Part shown: positions 18,484-27,400 of the stretch, one piece after another
Layout: the number at the start of each line of letters is the position of its first letter
How positions within the stretch are numbered: the first letter of the stretch is position 1
NCBI GenBank assembly: GCA_964568875.1
Contig: CAZMSH010000001.1
Span: 186,001-250,000 of the forward strand
DNA: 64,000 bases
Origin: SLNP01 sp964568875
GTDB taxonomy: Bacteria; Bacteroidota; Bacteroidia; Bacteroidales; VadinHA17
Direction: 5' to 3'
The notes under the pieces: generated by a model
Told to the model about the DNA's origin: nothing
The model's input: only the letters and a program-made list of their open reading frames with translations
The model's database searches: none
Position numbers and translations under genes: made by a program

Positions 18484-19506
18484 CTATTTCATTATAATTG
18501 CAGGCTGACCGGGAATTTCAATACCTGCAAACCAGATGTCGAAACCACCTACACCACCGGGCCTGTCTGATGAGAATATCAGAAAGTAGTTGGAAAAATC
18601 AGGGTGGTAGCCGACAACAGGTCTGTATTCGTCTGATTCACTATTTACTGTCGGGCCGAAGTTTATCGGAGAGCCCCATTTACCATCTTTGTAGATTGAA
18701 TAATAGAGATCATATCCTCCCAGGCCTCCGGGGCGGTTCGATGTGAATACCATTAGATTCCTGATTACCAGAGGACATTTGTCATCATACTCGCTGTTTA
18801 TGCTGTCGATTCTGGTAACTGTCGCTGTTTCTCCAGCAAACCACTCATAATGAGATACTCCCTGAGGCTTTTGGGTGGTAAATATATTGAATACACCCTC
18901 CCTGTCTGAATGGAAAAACAACCTCTCCTGTGCAACATCAAAAGAGATGTAACCATCATCATCTGAAGAGTTAATCACATTCATTGGCTGTAAGGATCCA
19001 AAGTCAGGGATAACAGGACTTAGATCGGGCAGGTATCTCATGTATTTGATATCCATATCTCCTCCGGTTCCCCCGGTTGTAATGAAAAGGTATTCATAAC
19101 TCTCCTCCCTGCTTAACATCCTGTAGGGACCGAGATCGTCAAATTCAGTATTAGCGGCTGTGACAAGGGCTGTGAGGTAGAGGTCACTCAACATCTCCGA
19201 TCTTATATCAAAAAGACCGGTGTACTTGTCAAACGAATACTCAATCAGGCCGGTGACCAGATCAAATTGGCCTCCCTGTGAATTCCGGTTTGAAGAAAAT
19301 ATGGCAGATGAAGCGTTACATATTATGCCCAGATCCATATTATAATCATCATACTGTGTGTTTATGCCCGAGAGATTGATACAGGTGTCAGGGAATGTCC
19401 CGAACAGATAAAGCATCTCACGCGGTTTATTACATGATGGCGATATTATTACTGATAATAATATCACTGCTGTAACTGTCAGACCGATATACTTTTTCTT
19501 AGTCAT
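18484..19506 (-). CDS. Lipoprotein with PD40-like beta-propeller repeats
   Basis: A 340-aa exported protein. The N-terminus (MTKKKYIGLTVTAVILLSVIIS then PSC) is a lipoprotein signal with Cys near residue 25, so it should be anchored in the envelope. Repeated blocks of the kind IFSSNRNSQGGQFDLV, VFTSNRPGGLGGYDLYYS and IFSSDRPGGVGGFDIWFA are WD40-like/PD40 (TolB-type) propeller blades, found in Bacteroidota in proteins near OmpA-family and gliding or secretion components. No OmpA domain is present here and no enzymatic role is suggested. A TATCTTTG promoter element lies 18 bp upstream of its ATG. Convergent with folD. Confidence 0.8.
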   Translation of the reverse strand: MTKKKYIGLTVTAVILLSVIISPSCNKPREMLYLFGTFPDTCINLSGINTQYDDYNMDLGIICNASSAIFSSNRNSQGGQFDLVTGLIEYSFDKYTGLFDIRSEMLSDLYLTALVTAANTEFDDLGPYRMLSREESYEYLFITTGGTGGDMDIKYMRYLPDLSPVIPDFGSLQPMNVINSSDDDGYISFDVAQERLFFHSDREGVFNIFTTQKPQGVSHYEWFAGETATVTRIDSINSEYDDKCPLVIRNLMVFTSNRPGGLGGYDLYYSIYKDGKWGSPINFGPTVNSESDEYRPVVGYHPDFSNYFLIFSSDRPGGVGGFDIWFAGIEIPGQPAIIMK

Positions 19507-19524
19507 GGCAAAACTTGTTTATCA

Positions 19525-19532
19525 CAAAGATA
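19525..19532 (-). promoter_or_regulatory. Predicted -7 promoter element of the PD40 lipoprotein gene
   Basis: Minus-strand TATCTTTG fits TAnnTTTG; 18 bp separate it from the ATG at 19506, giving a leader of about 12 nt. Confidence 0.5.
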
Positions 19533-19553
19533 CGTCAAAATAAAGCAAAAAAA

Positions 19554-19574
19554 CCGGGATTTTTAAGGTCCCGG
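19554..19574 (-). terminator. Strong hairpin with U-run on the minus strand, no gene upstream
   Basis: CCGGGA (19554-19559) pairs with TCCCGG (19569-19574) around a 9-nt loop. Read on the minus strand it is followed by a run of eight T residues interrupted only later by GC, an intrinsic-terminator form. No minus-strand gene is recognisable in the roughly 200 bp upstream of it, so it may end an unannotated short RNA or insulate the lipoprotein promoter that follows. Confidence 0.6.
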
Positions 19575-19778
19575 CTTTCATGAAGGTTGAATTCAGGTTA
19601 ATTTAAGGGTATGATATTATAGGTTTAGAGGTGTCACTTTACAACTATAAGATGAAAATGTGTGGTTTCTGGTTGCGTCACAGGTGAAAAAAATATGACA
19701 CCTGTTCATAACTGGTAGATTTACAGTTTCGTCTTCTGTCAAAAAGATGTATTTTTACAGCCATATTTTTTAGATCCT
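19575..19778. other. Intergenic leader with two mutually exclusive inverted repeats
   Basis: Between the hairpin and the TPR gene. AGGTGTCA (19629-19636) is the perfect complement of TGACACCT (19696-19703), while ACAGGTG (19680-19686) pairs with CACCTGT (19699-19705). Both use the same 3' arm, so only one can form at a time. This could be a structured 5' leader of the TPR operon or a small RNA on the other strand. No riboswitch class was recognised. Confidence 0.35.
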
Positions 19779-21182
19779 ATGGAAGAGGAGAGATTTGGAT
19801 TCGCACATGAAGAGGATATAGCGGATGTGATAAGACGCTATGAGAGGATGAGGAAGAATAATGAGAATTTGTTTTTCGATGTTTCTGATTTTGAGTTGAT
19901 TATTGATTATTACCTGGAGTGCAATAATCCCGCCAAGGCACAGGATGCTGCTGAACTTGCAGTATATCAGCATCCTAATTCAGTATCAATACAGTTGAGA
20001 CAGGCAAGGGTATGGCTTGATAAGGGCAGGGCGGTTGAGACACTCAGGCTGCTCAGGAAGCTGGAGAACCTGGAACCCGGAAATCATGAGATATATCTTA
20101 TCAAAGGAACGGCATTGGGTATGTTGGGTGATATCGCAGGTGCAAGGAGGATGTTTGATACTGCAATCATGACGGATACTGAAGAGCCCGAAAACACACT
20201 TTATGCTGTAACCAGTATCCTTCAAAACCTGAATTTCTATGAGGATATGATTTTCTATATGCATAAACTGATCGAAAAGGAACCTTACTTTCATGCACAT
20301 TATTACGATCTGGCTTTTGCATATGAAAAAACAGGCGATCTTATTAATGCAGCAAGATATTACGAAACGTACCTTGAGGAGGAGCCCTTATCAGACAGTG
20401 CATGGTACAATATCGGCATAGTCTATAATAAACTTGAAGAATATGATAAGGCACTCAGAGCCTATGATTATTCACTCGCCGTTAATCCTGTCAATACATT
20501 TGCCCTTTTCAACAAGGGAAATATTCTCTGCAACCAGGAGAGATATGAAGAGGCGCTCTCTGCTTATCATGAGTATCTTGACCTTGAAAGTGAGAGTCCT
20601 GAAGCTATGACCTATATCGCTGAATGCTATGAAAAACTGGATCAGTTTGATATGGCAAGAAAGTATTTTCAGGACGCCATTGAAGATACTCCTGAATATA
20701 CAGAAGCATGGTTTGGCCTGGGCATCGTGGCATTCCGTACAGGTGCCTTCAATGATGCGGTTATGCTGTTCGGAAAATGCATAAGACTTGATGACAAGAA
20801 TCCTGAGTCGTACCATATGCTGGCTAAGACCTTCTTTTCGCTTGGCAGGATAAAGGAATGTATCAGGAATCTAAAAAAGGCCCTCAAGGCAGATCCGTTT
20901 TTTGATGAGGCATGGATTGATCTGGCCAGTATAGTGTTTCAGACGGGTTCGGAAATAAAAGCTTTGCGTCATTTCGAGAAAGCCCACCGTATAGTTGGTG
21001 ATGTTCCGGGACTCAACTACATACTTGCCGGATGCCATCTGGCTGCCGGAAAAACCAGGGAAGCGTATGATGACCTTCAACGTGCATCAGGCGCTGATAA
21101 TGAGCTTTTCAACGATTTCAGGTTCTTTTATCCCGACAACCTTCTTACAGATCAATTAAGGGAACTGATTAAAAACATCTGA
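19779..21182 (+). CDS. Tetratricopeptide repeat protein
   Basis: A 467-aa protein built almost wholly of TPR helices, for example AWYNIGIVYNKLEEYDKALRA and ALFNKGNILCNQERYEEALSA, roughly ten repeats. No signal peptide or membrane segment is seen, so it is probably cytoplasmic and acts as a protein-protein scaffold. Which partner it binds is unknown. It opens a tight operon: one base separates it from the phosphosulfolactate-synthase-like gene, with DUF368 and aroE following. The 5' leader contains the competing inverted repeats described separately. Confidence 0.85.
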   Translation: MEEERFGFAHEEDIADVIRRYERMRKNNENLFFDVSDFELIIDYYLECNNPAKAQDAAELAVYQHPNSVSIQLRQARVWLDKGRAVETLRLLRKLENLEPGNHEIYLIKGTALGMLGDIAGARRMFDTAIMTDTEEPENTLYAVTSILQNLNFYEDMIFYMHKLIEKEPYFHAHYYDLAFAYEKTGDLINAARYYETYLEEEPLSDSAWYNIGIVYNKLEEYDKALRAYDYSLAVNPVNTFALFNKGNILCNQERYEEALSAYHEYLDLESESPEAMTYIAECYEKLDQFDMARKYFQDAIEDTPEYTEAWFGLGIVAFRTGAFNDAVMLFGKCIRLDDKNPESYHMLAKTFFSLGRIKECIRNLKKALKADPFFDEAWIDLASIVFQTGSEIKALRHFEKAHRIVGDVPGLNYILAGCHLAAGKTREAYDDLQRASGADNELFNDFRFFYPDNLLTDQLRELIKNI

Positions 21183-21183
21183 T

Positions 21184-21957
21184 ATGGAGATTAAAATTCC
21201 CTTTATTCCTGACCGTCAGGCAAAACCCAGGTCAAAGCGTCTTACCATGGTTATGGATAAGGGTTTAAGCATCAGGCAGGCTGAGGACTTCATGTCCGTG
21301 GGAAAACTGTATACCGATTTTGTAAAACTGGGCTTCGGAACTGCTTACCTTACTCCTGGTTGCCGCGAGAAAATTGATATATATCTTAATGCAGGTACTG
21401 TCCCTTATTTCGGGGGAACCATGTTTGAAATATTTGCAGTTAGGAATATGTTCGGCGAGTTTGTAAGTTATGTGCAAAACAGCGGTATAACATTAGTGGA
21501 GGTCTCTGACGGTTCCTGGGAAATGGATAGAAAAGAGAAACTGGGTTATATCGAGAAGTTATCGAAGAAGTTTACAGTAATATCTGAGGTAGGTTCCAAA
21601 AAAAAAGATGTAGTCTACACGCCCGAACAATGGGTTGCCATGATGAAGGAAGAGCTTCAGGCCGGATCAGTGAAGGTTATAGCCGAGGCAAGAGAGTCTG
21701 GTACAATTGGGATATACAATGACGACGGGTCTGTCAATAACGAGCTTATAAGCATAATCTCAGAGGAAGTAGGGACTGAAAACGTAATCTGGGAGGCTCC
21801 GGAAAAATCACAACAGGCCTGGTTCATCAGGCATTTTGGTGCTGATGTCAATCTCGGAAACATTGCCCCGGCAGAGATTATACCACTGGAATCACTGAGA
21901 TGCGGATTGCGAGGTGATACTTTCTTTCAATTTCTTCCGGATCACCTGATAAAATAA
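21184..21957 (+). CDS. Phosphosulfolactate synthase-like protein (ComA family)
   Basis: A 257-aa TIM-barrel protein matching the ComA family, whose archaeal members add sulfite to phosphoenolpyruvate to make phosphosulfolactate, first step of coenzyme M synthesis. Family-like stretches include FVKLGFGTAYL near residue 49, YFGGTMFEIFAV near 79, VEVSDGSWEM near 106, VISEVGSKKKD near 137, VIAEARESGTIGIY near 163 and IWEAPEKSQQAWFI near 203. No comB, comC or comDE homologue lies in the window, so the product here is uncertain; a role in a sulfonate such as a sulfonolipid head group is only a guess. Second gene of its operon. Confidence 0.82.
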   Translation: MEIKIPFIPDRQAKPRSKRLTMVMDKGLSIRQAEDFMSVGKLYTDFVKLGFGTAYLTPGCREKIDIYLNAGTVPYFGGTMFEIFAVRNMFGEFVSYVQNSGITLVEVSDGSWEMDRKEKLGYIEKLSKKFTVISEVGSKKKDVVYTPEQWVAMMKEELQAGSVKVIAEARESGTIGIYNDDGSVNNELISIISEEVGTENVIWEAPEKSQQAWFIRHFGADVNLGNIAPAEIIPLESLRCGLRGDTFFQFLPDHLIK

Positions 21958-21964
21958 TCTGCTG

Positions 21965-22897
21965 ATGAGGAAACCATTCGATTATCTGAAACTCATTCTT
22001 AAGGGAGCAGGAATGGGCGCCGCTGATGTTGTTCCCGGTGTGTCGGGCGGCACAATAGCTTTTATATCAGGTATTTATGAGGAGTTGATCGAATCAGTTA
22101 AATCGATTGACTTAAAAGCGCTGAAACTATTTTTCACGGGCAGGTGGTCAGAATTATTCAATAAAATCAATTTCTGGTTTTTATTGTCTGTATTTGGAGG
22201 TGTGGCGATAAGCATATTCTCTCTGGCAAAATTGATGAAATGGCTTCTTGCAACCTACCCGATAGTTATATGGTCATTTTTCTTTGGCCTTATACTTGCC
22301 TCATCTTACTACGTCATAAGAACAGCAGGGAAGATCAGGACGAAAGAATGGATTGCATTTTTCTCCGGCGTTATTGCAGCCTGGCTGATTACAACCATTT
22401 CTCCTGCTTCAACACCTGAGACATGGTGGTTCATCTTCATTTCAGGTTCAATAGGAATATGTGCAATGATACTTCCGGGTATTTCTGGCGCATTTATACT
22501 CCTTTTGCTCGGTAAATACATTTTTATAATAACAGCTGTAAGTGAACTTAACTTCCCGGTTTTGCTGATCTTTATTGCAGGTGCGGTAACCGGACTGGTA
22601 CTCTTTTCAAATCTTCTGAGCTGGTTGCTGCATAACTACCATTCTGTCACTATTACCACTCTGGCAGGTTTCATGATTGGATCACTAAACAAAGTCTGGC
22701 CATGGAAGCTGGTTACATCTTTTATGGAGGGTGCCCATGGTGAAGTAATTGTACTGGCTGAAAAGAATATCTTGCCCGGCACATACAGGTTGTCAGGAGC
22801 AGGGGATCCGATGCTGGTGCCTTCCCTTATTGTCTTTTTTGCAGGCATCCTGCTTCTTGTGTCTGTAAATGCTGCTGGTAAAAAAGAGAAAGTATGA
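21965..22897 (+). CDS. DUF368 membrane protein (PopT-type undecaprenyl-phosphate translocase)
   Basis: A 310-aa polytopic membrane protein with the DUF368 hallmarks GAGMGAADVVPGVSGGTIAF near residue 14 and a second half-repeat GICAMILPGISGAFILLLLGKY near 160. Together they form the inverted-repeat core. DUF368 proteins (PopT) and DedA proteins have been shown in other bacteria to return undecaprenyl phosphate across the inner membrane for re-use in wall and polysaccharide synthesis. About eight membrane segments. Seven bp after the ComA-like gene; overlaps the aroE start by 4 bp. Substrate in this organism is inferred from the family. Confidence 0.88.
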   Translation: MRKPFDYLKLILKGAGMGAADVVPGVSGGTIAFISGIYEELIESVKSIDLKALKLFFTGRWSELFNKINFWFLLSVFGGVAISIFSLAKLMKWLLATYPIVIWSFFFGLILASSYYVIRTAGKIRTKEWIAFFSGVIAAWLITTISPASTPETWWFIFISGSIGICAMILPGISGAFILLLLGKYIFIITAVSELNFPVLLIFIAGAVTGLVLFSNLLSWLLHNYHSVTITTLAGFMIGSLNKVWPWKLVTSFMEGAHGEVIVLAEKNILPGTYRLSGAGDPMLVPSLIVFFAGILLLVSVNAAGKKEKV

Positions 22898-23646
22898 GGC
22901 ATTTTGGTCTGGCGGGATTTCCACTTGAACATTCATTTTCTCCTGGTTACTTCAATAGTAAATTCAAACAGAAGAATATAACAGGCTGTAAATATGAATT
23001 GTATCCCGTCAGAGAAGCTGGTCAGATAAGACATCTTTTCGAAACTGACCCGAACCTGGAAGGATTGAATATTACAATCCCATGGAAACAGGAAGTAATA
23101 AAATATCTTGATTTACTTGATGATACGGCAAAGGAAGCCGGAGCGGTAAATGTCATCAGAGCTCGCAGATCAGGTGCCGGGTTGTTGCTTGAAGGATTCA
23201 ACACTGATGTTTACGGATTCATAGTTTCATTGCCTGATGATATTAAGGAAGATACAGACAGGGCTCTGATCCTGGGAAGCGGAGGAGCATCAGCAGCCGT
23301 TGCCTGCGCACTAAGATTGCTTGACATTAGTTACTATGTGGTATCGAGGCATCCTGCCCGGGATAAAATCATTTATGAAGAACTTACTGCTGAGATGATA
23401 TCCGGTTCGAAACTGATAATAAATACGACTCCTGTTGGCATGTTCCCGGACACTGAGGCTAAGCCGCCCTTAGATTATGATTTATTGTCGCATAACAACT
23501 TTCTCTATGACCTGGTTTACAATCCGGCAGTTACAAAATTCATGGAGGAGGGTGTGAGGCGAGGCTGCAGGGTTATGAATGGTCAGAATATGCTTGAGTC
23601 ACAGGCCGACAGAGCCTGGGATATCTGGAACAGTACAGATCTTTAG
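22894..23646 (+). CDS. aroE: Shikimate dehydrogenase
   Basis: NADPH-dependent reduction of 3-dehydroshikimate to shikimate in aromatic amino acid synthesis. The shikimate-binding region is FGLAGFPLEHSFSPGYFN near residue 3. The catalytic lysine is in LNITIPWKQEVI near residue 66, and Asn/Asp ligands lie in AGAVNVI and GFNTDVYGF. The nucleotide loop is ALILGSGGASAAVA near 130. 250 aa, slightly short but complete. Its ATG overlaps the stop of the DUF368 gene (ATGA), and its own stop overlaps the stop of the convergent truA by 4 bp. Confidence 0.95.
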   Translation: MRHFGLAGFPLEHSFSPGYFNSKFKQKNITGCKYELYPVREAGQIRHLFETDPNLEGLNITIPWKQEVIKYLDLLDDTAKEAGAVNVIRARRSGAGLLLEGFNTDVYGFIVSLPDDIKEDTDRALILGSGGASAAVACALRLLDISYYVVSRHPARDKIIYEELTAEMISGSKLIINTTPVGMFPDTEAKPPLDYDLLSHNNFLYDLVYNPAVTKFMEEGVRRGCRVMNGQNMLESQADRAWDIWNSTDL

Positions 23647-24407
23647 TCAATAAATATCTCCTCAGAGTACCTTATATCTGTAAGCATAAGTCCTTGAGCT
23701 GGAGCAGATTGTCCTGCCTTCGTCCGGTCTCTTGCCTCAATTATTTGCCTGAATTCATCTGGTGATAACTTGCCCTGGCCGATATTAATCATTGTTCCGG
23801 CAATGGCCCTGACCATATTTCTGAGGAATCTGTCTGCAGTTATCCTGAATTCCAGAATATGCTGGTTCTGATACCAAACTGCCTCGGTTATTCTGCATAT
23901 GGTGGTTCTGACATCGCTGTTTGATCTGCAAAAGCTGGCAAAGTCAGTATATTCAAGTAATATGCCGGCTGCATGATTCATTGATTCAACATCAAGATCA
24001 CCTGTATAACACCAGCCGGTATCTGCCAGAAACGGATCTTTTTCCCTAAGTATCCTGTAAATATAGGTTCTTGAAACAGCACTATATCTCGCGCTTGCAT
24101 CATGAGTTACCCGCACTATTTTCCTGATTGCCACTTCAGAGGGCAGAAAACTATTCAGGCTGTGCACAAAATCGCTGTTACCTGCCAGATCGGTTCTGTC
24201 AGAGTCAAAATGGGCACAGTAATATTGTGCATGCACCCCTGTATCAGTACGTCCCGCACCCGTTACCGGGGTATCTGCTCCCAGCTTGAGGCTTAAGACC
24301 TTTTCAATGAGTTGCTGAACTGTCATAGCTTCTGGCTGGCGTTGCCATCCATGAAAGCCGGTACCCTTATAACTCAGAAAGATAAAATACCTCATTACTG
24401 TCAGCAT
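23643..24407 (-). CDS. truA: tRNA pseudouridine(38-40) synthase
   Basis: Converts uridine to pseudouridine at positions 38-40 in the anticodon arm of many tRNAs. The catalytic Asp is in the GAGRTDTGVHA motif near residue 61. YKGTGFHGWQRQP at the N-terminus and FLRNMVRAIAGTMINIGQG near residue 195 are family-typical. 254 aa from the ATG at 24407; a second ATG at 24395 (MRYFIFLSY) is an equally good start. It is convergent with aroE and shares stop-codon bases with it. Confidence 0.96.
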   Translation of the reverse strand: MLTVMRYFIFLSYKGTGFHGWQRQPEAMTVQQLIEKVLSLKLGADTPVTGAGRTDTGVHAQYYCAHFDSDRTDLAGNSDFVHSLNSFLPSEVAIRKIVRVTHDASARYSAVSRTYIYRILREKDPFLADTGWCYTGDLDVESMNHAAGILLEYTDFASFCRSNSDVRTTICRITEAVWYQNQHILEFRITADRFLRNMVRAIAGTMINIGQGKLSPDEFRQIIEARDRTKAGQSAPAQGLMLTDIRYSEEIFID

Positions 24408-24480
24408 TTCACCGGTTAGACTTGTACTTCAGTCAGCGAAGCATCAATTACGATTCGCCTGATGAGGGTGTGACCTTTAC

Positions 24481-26124
24481 CTACCAAAACACAGTGTATA
24501 GTAGTGCTAGCAGAATGCAGATAATATATGCTGAGATATTAAATGCCCTGCTGGTTTTAAAGGTCTCAGAGGTAAGCATAATTCCCTTTCCGTCATCGTC
24601 ACTCTTGTTGGTAGAGAGACTTACCATGATTATAATTGCCATGGTGATTATGGTTGTGTAGAACATCTGGTCGAGGAAAGGCAGTGCTACGGCCTTTGTC
24701 TTGAGAAGAGCTGCAACCGGTATTGACAGTATGGCTCCGGTTATGGCTCCCCTGGTATTGGTTTTCTTCCAGAACAGGCCCAGCAGGAATACGGCCAGCA
24801 CACCCGGACTAACCATTCCTGTATATTCCTGGATATACTGAAAAGCTTGTGGAATGCTCTCCAGCAGTGGTGCGATAAGGCAGGCAGTAAGAAGAGCAAC
24901 TCCGACAGCAATTCTTCCTACGGTAACAGTCTTTCTGTCAGAAGCACCAACATTGAAATAGGGTTTGTATATATCCATTGTAAAAATGGTAGCAGTTGAA
25001 TTCAGCATAGACGCCAGTGACGATACAATGGCAGCTGCCAGTGCCGCCACAACGAGACCCTTAAGGCCTACGGGAATAAAATTCCCGATAAGCCACGGAT
25101 AGGATTTGTCGAAGTTGATTGTTCCGTCAGCTTTCGTAAATGCTTCGCTGACACCCTCAATTACCGTAGTTCCCGGTTGCTGCGAAAAGATAACGTACAT
25201 TATGATACCGGGAATTACCACGAACAGTGGCAGTAGCATTTTAAGGAAAGCCGCGAATGCAATACCTTTCTGTGCCTCCTTCAGCGATTTTGCGGCAAGT
25301 GTTCTCTGGATAATATACTGGTTGAATCCCCAGTAGTATAGGTTAGCCACCCACATTCCCCCGATAAGCACGGCTATGCCCGGCAGATTGGCAAACTCAG
25401 GATTGTCCTTTTTAAGTATCATATGGAATTTGTCTCCGGCAGTATCATATACATGCCTGAAGCCTTCAATAATGCCCCCATCGGGGGTGACCTTATCGAG
25501 TGCTATCATGGTTGTAATCAATCCACCGGTAACCAGAAGAACAACCTGCACTATGTCTGTCCATGCTACTGCTGACAGCCCGCCGTAGAGGGAGTAGGCA
25601 GCTGCAACGAAGGCAAGGCCCCATATTGCAATGGTAATCATCTGTCCGTCTCCATTGCCTATTACCGTATCAAGGGCCTTGGCTCCCAGAAACAACACAG
25701 AAGTCAGATTGACAAAAACAAAAAGAGATATCCAGAAAACTGCGAGTATTGTTTTCAAAGTGGTATTAAATCTTTGCTCAACGAACTCGGGTATAGTGTA
25801 AATCCCTTTTTCAATGAAAATTGGCAGGAAATACTTACCTACAATAATGAGGGTAATTGCCGCCATCCATTCATATGACGCGATTGCAAGGCCTATTGCA
25901 AAACCAGACCCCGACATGCCTATAAACTGTTCGGCAGATATGTTTGCGGCTATCAGCGATGCACCTATTGCCCACCATGGAAGTCTTTTGCTGGCAAGAA
26001 AATAGTCCTCTGCATTTCTTTCGGCCCCTTTTTTGAACCGTGAAACCCATAAACCCAATCCAATGATTCCCAGCGCGTAGGCCGCAAAGATAATGACATC
26101 TATCGTTTCAAATTTCCCGCTCAT
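24481..26124 (-). CDS. Sodium:solute symporter (SSS/SLC5 family, vSGLT-like)
   Basis: A 547-aa inner-membrane transporter with about 14 segments that couples uptake of a small solute to sodium. The N-terminal part (VSRFKKGAERNAEDYFLASKR, then WWAIGASLIAANISAEQFIGMSGSGF) and YSLYGGLSAVAWTDIVQ near residue 195 are typical of the SGLT branch, which favours sugars such as galactose or inositol. The substrate cannot be fixed from sequence. The ATG at 26124 is preferred: the open frame extends to a GTG at 26196, but that extension looks non-coding. The neighbours do not suggest a sugar operon. Confidence 0.9.
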   Translation of the reverse strand: MSGKFETIDVIIFAAYALGIIGLGLWVSRFKKGAERNAEDYFLASKRLPWWAIGASLIAANISAEQFIGMSGSGFAIGLAIASYEWMAAITLIIVGKYFLPIFIEKGIYTIPEFVEQRFNTTLKTILAVFWISLFVFVNLTSVLFLGAKALDTVIGNGDGQMITIAIWGLAFVAAAYSLYGGLSAVAWTDIVQVVLLVTGGLITTMIALDKVTPDGGIIEGFRHVYDTAGDKFHMILKKDNPEFANLPGIAVLIGGMWVANLYYWGFNQYIIQRTLAAKSLKEAQKGIAFAAFLKMLLPLFVVIPGIIMYVIFSQQPGTTVIEGVSEAFTKADGTINFDKSYPWLIGNFIPVGLKGLVVAALAAAIVSSLASMLNSTATIFTMDIYKPYFNVGASDRKTVTVGRIAVGVALLTACLIAPLLESIPQAFQYIQEYTGMVSPGVLAVFLLGLFWKKTNTRGAITGAILSIPVAALLKTKAVALPFLDQMFYTTIITMAIIIMVSLSTNKSDDDGKGIMLTSETFKTSRAFNISAYIICILLALLYTVFW

Positions 26125-26262
26125 ATTCAAAGCTTTAGTTAATTGATAAACAGAGTCTAAAAATAGAAAGGAATTTGAAACAATAACCAGACGCACCCTT
26201 TTTTTTTAAGGGTCAAATATTGATTTGAGGACGGCTTTGTGGGTAAAAACGGAAATAGAGGT

Positions 26263-26270
26263 TATTTTTG
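26263..26270 (+). promoter_or_regulatory. Predicted -7 promoter element of the threonine-aldolase-like gene
   Basis: TATTTTTG fits TAnnTTTG and lies 26 bp upstream of the ATG at 26297, within the longer open frame from 26225. It supports the later start. Confidence 0.5.
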
Positions 26271-26296
26271 CAATCCGTAATCAAAATTTCCGATCA

Positions 26297-27328
26297 ATGA
26301 ACAAAAGAGGCTTTGCAAGTGATAACAATGCAGGTGTTCATCCTCTGGTACTTGAAGAGATGGCGCGTGTAAATAACGGTCATACAATAGGTTATGGGAA
26401 CGATATATATACCCGTGAGGCAGAGGGTATCTTCAGAAACCATTTTGGAAACGATTGTGAAGTATTTTTTGTTTTTAACGGAACCGGGGCCAATGTACTC
26501 GGGATTACAGCGGTTACCCGCCCATGGAATTCAGTTATTACAGCATTTACTGCCCATATCGAGCAGGATGAGTGCGGGGCTCCTGAAAAGTTTTCGGGAT
26601 GCAAAGTCCTCACCGTAGATACCCCTGACGGGAAGCTGACACCGGGCCTTCTTAAAAGACACATGCACGGCTTTGGCTTTGAACACCACTCTCAGCCAAA
26701 AGTTATATCAATATCGCAGACTACTGAAATGGGAACAGTCTACAGGCCGGAAGAGGTAAGGCTGCTGGCAGATTTTGCACATGAGCATAATATGTTACTG
26801 CATATGGATGGTGCCCGCATCTCAAATGCAGCGGTTTCCCTGTCTCTTCCGTTCAGGAGTTTTACAACCGATGCCGGTGTGGATATTCTTTCTTTCGGCG
26901 GGACAAAAAACGGCATGATGGCCGGTGAGGCTGTCTGTTTTCTGAGGTCAGGTCTGGCTGATGATTTCATGTACATAAGAAAGCAGGGAATGCACCTGGC
27001 TTCGAAGATGAGGTTCATTTCGGCACAATTCATTGCATGGTTCAGAAATGATCTCTGGAAGGAGCTGGCTTCACATTCTAATGCAATGGCACAGAGGCTT
27101 TACAATGAAATTCGCGGCATAGAGGGAGTGACCGTAACGCAGAAGGTTGAGTCAAATGGGATTTTTGTTATAATCCCTTCAACTGTTGCTGAAGAGCTTG
27201 GGAAACATTTTTTCTTCTATCCCTGGAATGAGGAGATATCTGAATACAGGTGGATGACAAGCTGGGATACCACGGAAGAGGATATTTCTGAGTTTGTATC
27301 TTTACTCAAGCGACTGATGAAATCGTAA
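26297..27328 (+). CDS. Threonine aldolase / beta-eliminating lyase family enzyme
   Basis: A PLP-dependent fold-type I enzyme of 343 aa, closest in pattern to low-specificity L-threonine aldolase, which splits threonine (or allo-threonine) to glycine and acetaldehyde. Seen: FASDNNAGVHPLVLEEM at the start, the phosphate-binding region FNGTGANVLGI, the DGARISNA motif with the PLP-ring Asp near residue 174, and the Schiff-base lysine in LSFGGTKNGMM near residue 205. The start at 26297 follows a TAnnTTTG element. It is transcribed alone, divergent from the symporter gene. Confidence 0.9.
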   Translation: MNKRGFASDNNAGVHPLVLEEMARVNNGHTIGYGNDIYTREAEGIFRNHFGNDCEVFFVFNGTGANVLGITAVTRPWNSVITAFTAHIEQDECGAPEKFSGCKVLTVDTPDGKLTPGLLKRHMHGFGFEHHSQPKVISISQTTEMGTVYRPEEVRLLADFAHEHNMLLHMDGARISNAAVSLSLPFRSFTTDAGVDILSFGGTKNGMMAGEAVCFLRSGLADDFMYIRKQGMHLASKMRFISAQFIAWFRNDLWKELASHSNAMAQRLYNEIRGIEGVTVTQKVESNGIFVIIPSTVAEELGKHFFFYPWNEEISEYRWMTSWDTTEEDISEFVSLLKRLMKS

Positions 27329-27400
27329 TATTATTGGATTTCACGGCATAACAGCTGAATAAGGGCTTTCCCGTTATATTTATCACCAGGTCTGTATATC

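Noticed and set aside
26125..26196. A GTG-started N-terminal extension of the sodium symporter
   Set aside because: The 24 residues do not resemble the start of SSS proteins, and MSGKFETID at 26124 fits the expected first segment.
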